Part shown: positions 33,259-40,791 of the stretch, piece after piece
How positions within the stretch are numbered: position 1 is the stretch's first letter
How the letters are laid out: each line of letters begins with the position of its first letter
Virus record (IMG/VR): IMGVR_UViG_3300036766_000064
Location: 1-60,906 of that record
Direction: 5' to 3' (one strand)
DNA: 60,906 bases
From: a virus
Made by a program: the position numbers and the translations under genes
Notes under the pieces: generated by a model
Told to the model about the DNA's origin: nothing
Databases searched by the model: none
The model's input: only the letters and a program-made list of their open reading frames with translations

Positions 33259-34101
33259 TTACGCCGAAGCGAACGCTTTCTCAGCGGCATCGCGATCGGA
33301 CTCAGTTGGTTGTCGCTGGGAATTGGTCCCCTTTGCAGGGATAGCCGCCTCCAGGCGTGCTGTTTTCTTCGCGCGCGCTTCCTCGATCTTGCGATGGTCG
33401 TAGTACATGTCGAGCATCTTGATCGCATCACGAGCGTTGTTCGACTCGGCGAGCGCCTGAATCTCAGGGGCCTGCGCTTTAGTCCATGCGGCGAATTCCG
33501 GCGCACGAACATCAACTTCCCAATTCTCGTATTTCAGGTCAACGCGGGCAAACTCGCGCGCTATTTTTGTGACCCTTACTTCCGATTGCTTGATGGCTTC
33601 CGACATCGATGCGGACACGTCCCGTTTAATGCCGTCCACATCCACCGCGGGCATTTGCTTGAGTAGTTCGGCGCGCTCGGCGGCGAATCGCTCATCAAGC
33701 TCCGTTGCCCATTCGGGAAACGTGTCCTTCAGATTCTTCCAGTTGTCCGGGTTCTTCGAGGCTTCCGAGATTTGGCTTTGCGTCGGCGCGACCTCAACGA
33801 CTTTGGCAGCCGCTTGCGCAGACGCCATTTCCCGTTGCATCGCGGCAATTCTGCCGGTGCCAGCCTTCACCTCGTTGGTGAGCGCGTCAATCTTCCCGAG
33901 TTTGCTGTTGATCCCCTCGATGGTTTGGCGCAAAACTGGCGATACACCATCCCACGGATCGGCTTCCTTGACTTCTTCCTTCGGCGCTTCGACCGCTTTT
34001 ATTTCCGCTTCCGCCTCTACGGGCGCTTCGGTTGTGGCAGCAAAAGCGGCTTCGGCAGATTGCCGTTCCTGTTCCGGGGTTTGCTCGTTTTCTTCGCTCA
34101 C
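33259..34101 (-). CDS. Scaffold-like protein (280 aa)
   Basis: A highly charged, Ala/Glu-rich protein of 280 residues with an acidic first 50 residues (TEAPVEAEAEIKAVEAPKEEVKE), a coiled-coil middle (about 60-95 and 145-180), and a basic C-terminal helix (YYDHRKIEEARAKKTARLEAA). This composition, and its place directly upstream of the capsid gene, fit a podovirus scaffolding protein. It is removed or recycled after procapsid assembly in the family. Confidence 0.75.
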   Translation of the reverse strand: MSEENEQTPEQERQSAEAAFAATTEAPVEAEAEIKAVEAPKEEVKEADPWDGVSPVLRQTIEGINSKLGKIDALTNEVKAGTGRIAAMQREMASAQAAAKVVEVAPTQSQISEASKNPDNWKNLKDTFPEWATELDERFAAERAELLKQMPAVDVDGIKRDVSASMSEAIKQSEVRVTKIAREFARVDLKYENWEVDVRAPEFAAWTKAQAPEIQALAESNNARDAIKMLDMYYDHRKIEEARAKKTARLEAAIPAKGTNSQRQPTESDRDAAEKAFASA

Positions 34102-34112
34102 TCGTGACCTCC

Positions 34113-34139
34113 AAAAAACAAAACCCGCTCAAGGCGGGC
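34113..34139 (-). terminator. Rho-independent terminator upstream of scaffold gene
   Basis: On the minus strand CCCGC, loop CTTGA, GCGGG, followed by TTTTGTTTTTT. A 5-bp G/C stem with a strong U-tract. It lies between the small gene ending at 34146 and the scaffold start. Confidence 0.75.
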
Positions 34140-34145
34140 ACTTAC

Positions 34146-34370
34146 TCACAACGCAGGGGATTTCTCGCCCGCGACCATCGCCAGTGGATCAGGTTCATCC
34201 AGTGACAGAATATATGCGACCTCAGCTATCCGCCCCCGAAGGTGCGCCGTCTCTATTTCACCCAAGTTGCGCGAATCATTGCTGCGCCGGAGCTCGTCAA
34301 GCCGCACCTCCAAATGCTTCCTGAGCTTGATCCATGTTTCCGAGTGTCCGTCGGCGTGATTGATCAGCAT
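34146..34370 (-). CDS. Small helical protein (74 aa)
   Basis: A protein of 74 residues, predicted to be mainly two helices (TWIKLRKHLEVRLDELRRSN; ETAHLRGRIAEVAYILSL). The start overlaps the stop of the gene upstream (ATGA). No family recognised; lies between portal and scaffold genes. Confidence 0.6.
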   Translation of the reverse strand: MLINHADGHSETWIKLRKHLEVRLDELRRSNDSRNLGEIETAHLRGRIAEVAYILSLDEPDPLAMVAGEKSPAL

Positions 34371-34636
34371 CAGTGCAATCTCATCGCCGATTTCCGGTCG
34401 CGCTTGGCTTTCGCCAACCGTTCCAGTGCCCGTTCCAGTGGCGTCAAGACCTTCTCACCACGATACCAATCGCTTCCCCTGTCGCCGACTTTCGCATCCA
34501 TGCACTGCTCGCCGGCCACCAGGCGCCCCATCACGTCAGGCGCTTTCACCCACTCCGGGACATGCTCAGGGGCAACCGGCTTCCACCCGTTGCGGCCGTT
34601 TTCGGAAACGTAGATCACCAGCATTGCATGTTTCAT
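34370..34636 (-). CDS. Hypothetical protein (88 aa)
   Basis: A protein of 88 residues from ATG 34636, preceded by GAGGA; a longer frame begins inside the portal gene and is not used. MLVIYVSENGRNGWKPV opens a beta-hairpin-like part, followed by a basic C-terminal helix. No family recognised. Confidence 0.55.
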   Translation of the reverse strand: MKHAMLVIYVSENGRNGWKPVAPEHVPEWVKAPDVMGRLVAGEQCMDAKVGDRGSDWYRGEKVLTPLERALERLAKAKRDRKSAMRLH

Positions 34637-34646
34637 GTCATCCTCA

Positions 34647-36914
34647 TCAATGTACGAAAGCCTCACCCGGTTTCGCACGCCCCGCTGGTTCTGCAGCCGG
34701 GGTAATCACCTGCGGGTTCCGATGCTTGTGCATATCGATCGCATGATCAGACACCGCGATATCCTTCTGGTGCGCAATACCATCACGCGACAAATTCTGC
34801 TGTACGTTCAACTTCATGGCGGTCCCGGCCAGCGTCGCCTTGATCTTCTCAAGGTTCGTGCGCTCATCACTGGTAAGTTGAGTGCTGTTCATGCGTTCAT
34901 CGATCGCGGCAATCACCAGTTTATTCTGCCGGTCGGCCTCATTTTGCGCCTGTTCAAAGTCCTGCTCCATCTTGGTGAGCTTCGCTTCGTGCTCATTGTT
35001 AATTTGCGCAACCTGAATCCGCGGATCTGCCGGACCCTGCTGCTTCTGCATCTTCGCCCACTCCTCGTCAGAGTATTGAATGCGCTCAGGGTCAAACCGG
35101 TTCGATTTCGCAATCTCGGCAAAGAATTTGGCAAAGTCCACCCTCGATGCAGGGTTGCCGGCCAACTGCCCCATTTCCTTGATCGCCGCCTTGTCCCCCG
35201 CCATATCCGGTGGCGTCAGTACGTCGATCGTGTAATCCCCCTTCTCGGAATCGTCCTCGCCGTACTGCATCAGCCAATCGTAGTACCGGCCAATATGGGG
35301 CTCCAGCATGTTGTCATCGAACATCTTTGCAACACGTCTTGCTACACTCGTCGCATTCGCATCCAGAATCTGCACCACACCCAACACGTCAGGCGCGGCA
35401 CCCTGCTGCCCCTGCAGAATGGACGGCAACCCGGTTACGTCCTCGGCCATCTTGAGGTGAAACTGGATGATGCCCAACAATTCAACCTGGCGGCTCTCGA
35501 TCTGGAACGAGAAGATGGCGTTTTTCGCCTCATTGATATCCGTACCCTTTGGGATCACGAATATCTTCCCGCCATACAACGAGGTATTTCCATCGGCCGG
35601 CGTCAACAGGCCCTGCATGATGGCCAGAATCGGCTTGGCCGACAAACCTGCATTCTCGGCAAGCGCACGTTCTGCCCCGGTAATCATGCGCTGCGGCGTT
35701 CTCAGGTCCCGCGCAATCCCGATACCAGCCCAATACCCCTCTCGCCTCGAACAAGGGGCAACGTCGTACGGGAACTTCCCATTGTCCAACGGATTCCGTG
35801 ACGCTCGGATTACATGGTCATTCACCATCGCTACAATCGCGGACTCCGTATCGTTCTCGGTCTCGCAAGCGCAGCCTGCGGCTTCAAGATCGTCCTTGTC
35901 CAGATTGCCGGTCATGTACCAAATCTGGAACGGCTTCGACTTTTGCGCTGGATCGGTTGGCCGGCTCGCGTCGTACTCGACATCCGGCGACCTTGGTCCC
36001 TCCTCCAACACCGCATCGATCTGCTCGGCGATGTAGATCGGATTGCCTTTCGCGTCCCGGAGGTCCTTCAAGTCCTTCAACCGCTTGGCGGTGAGGTTGT
36101 CACACTCCCAAATATAGTCGCCGTCGTGGATATTCTCGCCACAAGCCGGGTCCGGGAACAGGTTACGCGCGCCGATCCGCTTGCTCCTAGGCTCAATCAC
36201 TTCCTGGCGCACCATGGCGCCGTCCTTGAACATCACGTAGACGCATTTCTCCGGGAACGGTCCTTTCAGGACACCCGTTCCGATTCGCGCCATGTCGTCG
36301 ATAGCCTGCCTGGCCTGAGAATCCCATTTGGATTGCGTCAGCCAATCGTCAACCCGCTTCTGCGCCTTCTCCGCGGCGGCCCGGGCAGTGTCCATGTGCA
36401 TCTTGGCAACGTCAGCGACCGTCGCCTGCCGGGGTTGCCCGTCCTCATTCACCGTTACCGGTTGCCCGTTTTGGGTAACTGCATTCTTGTTCTTTTCCTG
36501 ACTTCTGATCTCGGGAACAGGGGTAGGCTTGAACGCCCAAGCCCTGTCGTTGATCTGCAACCGCATGTCGATGATTTTCGATGCGAATGCGTTACAGTAT
36601 GGCTTCGTGATGTTGAGTACCACGGTTGAACGTACTTCCCCCTCCACCCTCGGCATAATCTGGCCGGGCGGGCGGGTTCTCCTCGAATTGCGTTCCGCGG
36701 CCGACGCCTCGTCGATGCCCTCGTAGGCATCTTCATCCTCATCCCACTCGATTTCAATGCCGGTCTGCTTCCTGTATTCGATCGCTTCCCGGCGCTTCTT
36801 GGCGAGCGAGGATCCGAGCGAATCCAACCTGGCAGCCCGCGCCTGCATTACCTGTTCGTCCTGTTCAGGCGTGCGCGTTACCTCTGCCTTGCCCGCAACT
36901 TGATTCAAGGACAC
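34647..36914 (-). CDS. Portal protein, P22-like size (755 aa)
   Basis: A protein of 755 residues, the typical size of P22/Bcep22-type portals. It has an acidic helical start, a STVVLNITKPYCNAFASKIIDM segment (about 95-115), WLTQSKWDSQARQAIDDMARIGTGVLKGPFPEK (about 190-222), and GERALAENAGLSAKPILAIMQGL (about 412-434). A coiled-coil C-terminal region (KLTKMEQDFEQAQNEADRQNKLV, about 650-675) corresponds to the barrel that projects into the head. It forms the dodecamer through which DNA is packaged and ejected. It lies after terminase, as is usual. Confidence 0.85.
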   Translation of the reverse strand: MSLNQVAGKAEVTRTPEQDEQVMQARAARLDSLGSSLAKKRREAIEYRKQTGIEIEWDEDEDAYEGIDEASAAERNSRRTRPPGQIMPRVEGEVRSTVVLNITKPYCNAFASKIIDMRLQINDRAWAFKPTPVPEIRSQEKNKNAVTQNGQPVTVNEDGQPRQATVADVAKMHMDTARAAAEKAQKRVDDWLTQSKWDSQARQAIDDMARIGTGVLKGPFPEKCVYVMFKDGAMVRQEVIEPRSKRIGARNLFPDPACGENIHDGDYIWECDNLTAKRLKDLKDLRDAKGNPIYIAEQIDAVLEEGPRSPDVEYDASRPTDPAQKSKPFQIWYMTGNLDKDDLEAAGCACETENDTESAIVAMVNDHVIRASRNPLDNGKFPYDVAPCSRREGYWAGIGIARDLRTPQRMITGAERALAENAGLSAKPILAIMQGLLTPADGNTSLYGGKIFVIPKGTDINEAKNAIFSFQIESRQVELLGIIQFHLKMAEDVTGLPSILQGQQGAAPDVLGVVQILDANATSVARRVAKMFDDNMLEPHIGRYYDWLMQYGEDDSEKGDYTIDVLTPPDMAGDKAAIKEMGQLAGNPASRVDFAKFFAEIAKSNRFDPERIQYSDEEWAKMQKQQGPADPRIQVAQINNEHEAKLTKMEQDFEQAQNEADRQNKLVIAAIDERMNSTQLTSDERTNLEKIKATLAGTAMKLNVQQNLSRDGIAHQKDIAVSDHAIDMHKHRNPQVITPAAEPAGRAKPGEAFVH

Positions 36915-36915
36915 G

Positions 36916-37182
36916 TTACGCCGCCGTGAACGCCGTCTGCGCGGCCATCGCGTCTTGCGATTGCGCGCCGGTCTGCCCGGACAACAGGTCTTTTGCGATG
37001 CTCAGGGCCTCGTCGATGGACGCAACCGTTTGCATACCCGAATCCTCCTGCGCTTCGGGCGGCATGGACATGCCAGGCATCATGGGTTTGCCGGCAGCCA
37101 TCCCCTCATCCTGATCCCCGGCATCCACGCCAACGGAAAACTGGCCCTGGTCGTCTTTCTCGATTTTTACCGTGATACCCAT
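36916..37182 (-). CDS. Small acidic Met-rich protein (88 aa)
   Basis: A protein of 88 residues that starts with a strand ITVKIEKDDQGQFSVGV, has a Met/Pro/Gly-rich middle (GKPMMPGMSMPPEAQ) and a helical Ala/Gln-rich end. Small acidic proteins next to portal genes are frequent in phages; the role is unknown. A 114-base gap upstream carries a repeated motif (37268-37284). Confidence 0.6.
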   Translation of the reverse strand: MGITVKIEKDDQGQFSVGVDAGDQDEGMAAGKPMMPGMSMPPEAQEDSGMQTVASIDEALSIAKDLLSGQTGAQSQDAMAAQTAFTAA

Positions 37183-37267
37183 TTTTTCTTCCTCTCAGGA
37201 TCGCTCAGGTTGCACTTTCAGACTGGCAGCAATGGGTTGATGTCTCCATGTGCCACCGCATACATAA

Positions 37268-37284
37268 CTGTTTATTAAGGGAAA
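37268..37284 (-). promoter_or_regulatory. Repeated intergenic motif, copy 1
   Basis: Minus-strand TTTCCCTTAATAAACAG. It matches 16 of 17 bases at 38970-38986. Both copies lie in the only two clear gaps of the packaging region, directly upstream of gene starts, so they may be phage promoter or processing elements. Confidence 0.45.
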
Positions 37285-37296
37285 CGTGGTTTTGCC

Positions 37297-38577
37297 CTAA
37301 AATCCCAATCCTGGGTCGGCCGGGCGGTATGGCTTGACCGGCGGCAACCGAAACTCGTCGGTGTCATTGGTCAACTGGTCAACAATCATCGCCAGCCCGG
37401 CGAACGCATCGGCGCCGTGAGAATATTCGTCATGCACCGGACTACCAGGCTCTCCGGTCGATTCCGGTACGCCGCGTCTGTACCGCTTGAGACAGGTCAT
37501 CAGGCGGTCGGCCTTTACCTCGTCGGCGTAGACCCTGGGGAACATCATCCGCGCCGCCCGGATTGCGTTTTCCTTCACCGATGCACGAGGAATGATTTTT
37601 GGCCGCATCCGCAATAACGGGGTAAGCAGCGTCTGCGCGCTCAACCCCTTGGCGGCCTGCGTTTCATTCTCGCCATCGTGCGGCAGCCAGTGCGAACCGT
37701 ACAGATATGGCTTGTCCCGCAACCGTTTCGCCCACTCATCGAACCGCAGAAACGACTCCTCGGCGTAGTCGATGAGCCTGACCTCAGACATCAGTCGTTG
37801 CACGAAAATGATACTGGTCTGATCGTTCCAACCCAAATCCCAAATCGTATGCACCGGCATCTTCGGGTCATATGGGACCGGTCTTACCCGCCGGTCCTCG
37901 ATCATCGTCGTAACCTCGCCGGCGTAGATCGCCCCGACTACAACCGTCCTGGGCTTTCCCTCCCAAACGTGCTGGTATTCAACCGGATCGCGCTTTTGCA
38001 GGGATAACCGCTCGGCCTCCAACACCGCTGGGAACCACGGGTTATCCCGCCACGTCACCCGCTGCACCCATGCTTCCTCTGGCGGATGCACTACGAACCG
38101 CTGATAGGTGTCGTCGGTGTCGAGCTCTGGATTCCATGTCACCCAAATCTCGGAATCCTCAGCCCGAATCGTCGGGATCAACGTCTCCCACGACTTTTTA
38201 CTGACCGCTTGGCCCTCCTCGACCCAAGCGACATCAACGCCCTCGAACGACTTGATCTTGTGGGCATCCATCGCCCTGAGACCGGCAAACAGGAACTCAG
38301 CGCCATTCCGCCCGGTTATCGACCCATCCGTGATAGTGAACCAATCATTTAGCCCCAGGGCCTCAATCTGGTCCGCCAGCAGCCGGTGCACGGAATCCGC
38401 AATCGTCCGCATCACCTCGCGCGCGCAGAGCACCCGCAGCGGGTCCAGTGTCGATTGATAGATCAAAGCCCGCGCCGCCTGCCACGACTTGCCTGATCCA
38501 CGGCCCCCGTACATGACCTTGTACCGACGCGGCTCCAGCAACGGGCCAAACGCCTTCGGCAACTGCAGCAGAGGCAT
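37297..38577 (-). CDS. terL: Terminase large subunit (426 aa)
   Basis: A protein of 426 residues of the PBSX/Terminase_3 type. The ATPase has Walker A GGRGSGKS (residues 24-31) and Walker B VDVAWVEE (114-121). The nuclease half begins at IWDLGWNDQTSIIFVQ (about residue 240), whose first Asp is the expected metal ligand, and ends with a HDEYSHGADAFAGL segment. It pumps DNA into the prohead and cuts it. The ATG overlaps the stop of the small-subunit-like gene by one base (TAATG). Confidence 0.92.
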   Translation of the reverse strand: MPLLQLPKAFGPLLEPRRYKVMYGGRGSGKSWQAARALIYQSTLDPLRVLCAREVMRTIADSVHRLLADQIEALGLNDWFTITDGSITGRNGAEFLFAGLRAMDAHKIKSFEGVDVAWVEEGQAVSKKSWETLIPTIRAEDSEIWVTWNPELDTDDTYQRFVVHPPEEAWVQRVTWRDNPWFPAVLEAERLSLQKRDPVEYQHVWEGKPRTVVVGAIYAGEVTTMIEDRRVRPVPYDPKMPVHTIWDLGWNDQTSIIFVQRLMSEVRLIDYAEESFLRFDEWAKRLRDKPYLYGSHWLPHDGENETQAAKGLSAQTLLTPLLRMRPKIIPRASVKENAIRAARMMFPRVYADEVKADRLMTCLKRYRRGVPESTGEPGSPVHDEYSHGADAFAGLAMIVDQLTNDTDEFRLPPVKPYRPADPGLGF

Positions 38578-38951
38578 TACGGCTTTACGAACTGGACCGT
38601 CCAGTGCATGTCCATCGGGCCACCATCCTTACCGGTGTGCTCGATCGCCGCCAAACGTGCGTGACAGTATGGCGCAGCAGCCTTGGCCGCCTCGAACCTC
38701 TGCCCGATCATCTCCACCTTCACCAATGGTTCTACATCTACCGGAATCGGGTTGCGCATCACGTTGAGCAGGTACGCCAGTGGGGTTACGCCGCTTTCCT
38801 CGACCGCCTTGATTACGGCCGCGCTCTTTTTATTCGGTGAGCCCTTCTTGCGGCCTGAACCTGGGCGCTTTCCACCACGATTGATTTTTTTTTCTATTTT
38901 TTCAACCGTGTTGATCTTTTTACCCTTCTTTTCCACGCGCTTTGTCATCAT
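38577..38951 (-). CDS. terS: Terminase small subunit-like protein (124 aa)
   Basis: A protein of 124 residues: a very basic N-terminus (KRVEKKGKKINTVEKIEKKINRGGKRPGSGRKKGSPNKKS), then SGVTPLAYLLNVMRNP and FEAAKAAAPYCHARLAAIEHTGKD. The GGxRPGxGRxKGSxNK plus APYxHxRLAxxEHxG pattern is the one commonly found directly upstream of large terminase genes. It is presumed to recognise the packaging site. Two Met codons start the frame; either could be used. Confidence 0.75.
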   Translation of the reverse strand: MMTKRVEKKGKKINTVEKIEKKINRGGKRPGSGRKKGSPNKKSAAVIKAVEESGVTPLAYLLNVMRNPIPVDVEPLVKVEMIGQRFEAAKAAAPYCHARLAAIEHTGKDGGPMDMHWTVQFVKP

Positions 38952-38969
38952 CGCTCACCGCGCGCATCG

Positions 38970-38986
38970 CTGATTATTAAGGGAAA
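38970..38986 (-). promoter_or_regulatory. Repeated intergenic motif, copy 2
   Basis: Minus-strand TTTCCCTTAATAATCAG, 19 bases upstream of the terminase small-subunit start. See copy 1 at 37268-37284. The AT-rich TTAATAAT could serve as a -10-like element. Confidence 0.45.
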
Positions 38987-38992
38987 GTGCAT

Positions 38993-39178
38993 TTACACGG
39001 CCTTCGTCAGAAACTCAATCGGCGTGTTGTAGACGATATGCCGAATCAGGTTGATCGCCTTCATGCAATCGGTGCGATGGTGGTAGGACTCACCGGCGTT
39101 GGCGATGAGCCGGCCATTCTTGGCGCGGAGCCGCCAGCGCCATTGCCTGTTGCGCGCCAGGTAGACTTCGAAGCGCAT
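38993..39178 (-). CDS. DUF1508/YegP-like small protein (61 aa)
   Basis: A protein of 61 residues from ATG 39178 with GGAG eight bases upstream. MRFEVYLARNRQWRWRLRAKNGRLIANAGESYHHRTDCMKAI is the YegP/DUF1508 repeat: a strand, a W-R-W-R-L strand, NGxxIAxxGExYxxR, then a helix. Only one repeat is present, while YegP has two. Cellular role of the family is not established. Confidence 0.8.
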   Translation of the reverse strand: MRFEVYLARNRQWRWRLRAKNGRLIANAGESYHHRTDCMKAINLIRHIVYNTPIEFLTKAV

Positions 39179-39179
39179 G

Positions 39180-39449
39180 TCAAGCGCTCCATTCCGCACT
39201 GTAATTGGTGACGCGCTCACCTTGATCGGCATCGTGGACGGTCATTTTCACGATCAAGTCGACGCGCGGCGGATGGACCCCCTCGGCAAGCTCATTGAAC
39301 TCGGGTGACTCAACCAGCAGGTCAATCCTACGCGCGATGGCGTCCCAGTGGGCGCCGATCACCTGGCTACCTTCCGGCAGCAGCAAGGACTTGGCGAGCT
39401 GCCGCGGACCCACTTGCAGTACACCGACTCGATCACCCACGGTTGACAA
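39180..39449 (-). CDS. Hypothetical protein (89 aa)
   Basis: A protein of 89 residues with an alternating beta/alpha pattern (GVLQVGPRQLAKSLLLPEGSQVIGAHWDAIARRIDLLVESPEF). Stop lies one base before the next start. This sort of sequence is found in phage lysis or packaging regions without known role. Confidence 0.6.
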   Translation of the reverse strand: MSTVGDRVGVLQVGPRQLAKSLLLPEGSQVIGAHWDAIARRIDLLVESPEFNELAEGVHPPRVDLIVKMTVHDADQGERVTNYSAEWSA

Positions 39450-39511
39450 TCCATCCCCCTAAATGTTGAACCATCTTGCCGACCCCGGCAAAATGGTAAA
39501 TCCCTTCCACG

Positions 39512-39712
39512 CTACCCGCCGCTTTTTAACGAAAGCCAGCCCACTTTGGCGACCACGGCGAGCACCATGACTACACCGGCCACCAAGAGCCAGCAAGCTG
39601 CGATATCCCGCCGGCGCCCACCATTGAGGCCGGAAGCGACCAGGCCGCCCATCATCATTGCCACCCCGCCGGCAAATGTCACCAGCAGCGCTATGACTTC
39701 GTTGAAGGTCAT
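39512..39712 (-). CDS. Small two-TM membrane protein (66 aa)
   Basis: A protein of 66 residues with two hydrophobic segments (about 6-27, VIALLVTFAGGVAMMMGGLVA; about 37-60, IAACWLLVAGVVMVLAVVAKVGW) linked by a basic turn GRRRD. This is the layout of a class II-like holin or a holin partner. It overlaps the preceding gene (ATGA) and is in the lysis region, so a lysis role is likely but unproven. Confidence 0.65.
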   Translation of the reverse strand: MTFNEVIALLVTFAGGVAMMMGGLVASGLNGGRRRDIAACWLLVAGVVMVLAVVAKVGWLSLKSGG

Positions 39713-40017
39713 GGGTGGCCGTTTCGCTCGTAGATCGCGGCCAACAATTGTTGATGCTGATCATTGTTCCGGCGTTCCATTTCGTTCAGCCGATTGTTGA
39801 ATGTCTCCTTCATTTCCTCGATTTTCTCAAAGATGGACTCAACATGGCCTTTAGTTCTCAGGTGTTCAGCATGATCCGCCTTCGTGCTGGCCGTCGTCTC
39901 GACGGTGTCAATTCGCTTATGGGTGTGGTTCCATCCCCACCAGAATGCGGCTGACAGACCAGCCATGAGCGCCCCAACTATCTCCTTGAAGATTCCAGGT
40001 TCACCCTCCACTGCCAT
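39709..40017 (-). CDS. TM plus coiled-coil lysis-region protein (102 aa)
   Basis: A protein of 102 residues from ATG 40017 (GGGAG seven bases upstream). One hydrophobic segment (about 11-27, IVGALMAGLSAAFWWGW) is followed by HTHKRIDTVE and a long coiled coil (about 40-95). Single-TM proteins with a charged coiled-coil tail are frequent near phage lysis genes and some are holins. No family named with confidence. Confidence 0.6.
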   Translation of the reverse strand: MAVEGEPGIFKEIVGALMAGLSAAFWWGWNHTHKRIDTVETTASTKADHAEHLRTKGHVESIFEKIEEMKETFNNRLNEMERRNNDQHQQLLAAIYERNGHP

Positions 40018-40040
40018 GTCCGCGCTCCCGTTTTTGGTTT

Positions 40041-40625
40041 TTATGGTGCGTTGCACAAAGTTCGATCCGAAAGGATGATGGCCTGCGCCGCGGTCAGTTG
40101 CTTCACTACTTCGTCGGCGCGACTGGCTTCTTCGAGGAGAAAAACTCCAGCAGCCGCGCTGAGAAATTCGCCTCCCGCGGCACCATCACTTCGGGCGGCG
40201 GGTCCGGGAGCTTTGCCCGCGCCAGCTTGGCAATCACGGGCGGCGCCGGCTCGGGCCCCTGGGTCGCGCAACCCCAGACTCCCATCACGCACAGCAGCAA
40301 TATTCCGCTCAGTTTCGAGTTTCCCATCCTCCACCCCCTGTTTGTACCGGGCCACGGCGGCCAGATCGGCCTTCCGCTTCGCCCCCTCGATCTCGGCGGC
40401 GCGCGCTACAGCCCTGTCCTTCTCGACGATCACCTTGACCAATTGCGCGTTGTCGCGCTTCTCGAAACTGGCCGTGGTTTCCGATACGCCACGGTCGTAA
40501 CCCCGCTTCTCGACGCCGGTAATAAACCCATCCCAGGCCTTGACCGCAAAGGCGATGGCGAGGAGCAGAGCGATGGCGCCGGCCAGGTACAACCACCCGG
40601 TCGCGATCACCCCGCGTTGATTCAT
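40041..40625 (-). CDS. Rz: Inner-membrane spanin (Rz-like, 194 aa)
   Basis: A protein of 194 residues from ATG 40625, which overlaps the stop of the gene upstream (ATGA). N-terminal membrane anchor TGWLYLAGAIALLLAIAFAV (about 9-28) is followed by a periplasmic helical rod (about 35-110) and an Ala/Gly-rich part, then a C-terminal helix. This is the i-spanin plan. The best support is the second gene nested within it in another frame (40106-40327), an o-spanin lipoprotein. Together they fuse inner and outer membranes at the end of lysis. Confidence 0.8.
   Translation of the reverse strand: MNQRGVIATGWLYLAGAIALLLAIAFAVKAWDGFITGVEKRGYDRGVSETTASFEKRDNAQLVKVIVEKDRAVARAAEIEGAKRKADLAAVARYKQGVEDGKLETERNIAAVRDGSLGLRDPGARAGAARDCQAGAGKAPGPAARSDGAAGGEFLSAAAGVFLLEEASRADEVVKQLTAAQAIILSDRTLCNAP
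40106..40327 (-). CDS. Rz1: Outer-membrane spanin lipoprotein (Rz1-like), nested in Rz
   Basis: A protein of 73 residues lying wholly inside the Rz-like gene in a different frame. MGNSKLSGILLLCVMGVWGC is a lipoprotein signal with lipobox VWGC, Cys20 being acylated. The mature chain is Pro-rich (PEPAPPVIAKL, LPDPPPEVMVP), as in Rz1 proteins, and ends with a short helix ARLLEFFSSKK. It would sit in the outer membrane and bind the Rz rod across the periplasm. Fully nested spanin pairs are known. Confidence 0.82.
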   Translation of the reverse strand: MGNSKLSGILLLCVMGVWGCATQGPEPAPPVIAKLARAKLPDPPPEVMVPREANFSARLLEFFSSKKPVAPTK

Positions 40626-40780
40626 TTCCAGAAAATGTGCCCGACGACCAGCACAAACACGGTGTAAATGGCGAAGATCACCCAATCCGTACCGGTCAAG
40701 TGGTGCAGAAACGTATTCCCGGCCGATTTCGACGCTGCGGCTGCATCCAGCGCCATACCCTTGAGTTGTTCACGGTCCAC
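40622..40780 (-). CDS. Small single-TM protein, holin candidate (52 aa)
   Basis: From GTG 40780 with AAGGGGG six bases upstream; the stop overlaps the Rz start (ATGA). The N-terminal half is an amphipathic Ala-rich segment (LKGMALDAAAASKSAGNTFLHHL), the C-terminal half one membrane segment (WVIFAIYTVFVLVVGHIFW). Position between endolysin and spanin, size and topology make it a holin or pinholin candidate. Confidence 0.6.
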   Translation of the reverse strand: MDREQLKGMALDAAAASKSAGNTFLHHLTGTDWVIFAIYTVFVLVVGHIFWK

Positions 40781-40791
40781 AGATCACCCCC

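Noticed and set aside
39459-39764. Frame of 101 residues on the minus strand in the lysis region
   Set aside because: It overlaps the two-TM gene (39512-39712) in another frame and has no coupling or ribosome site.
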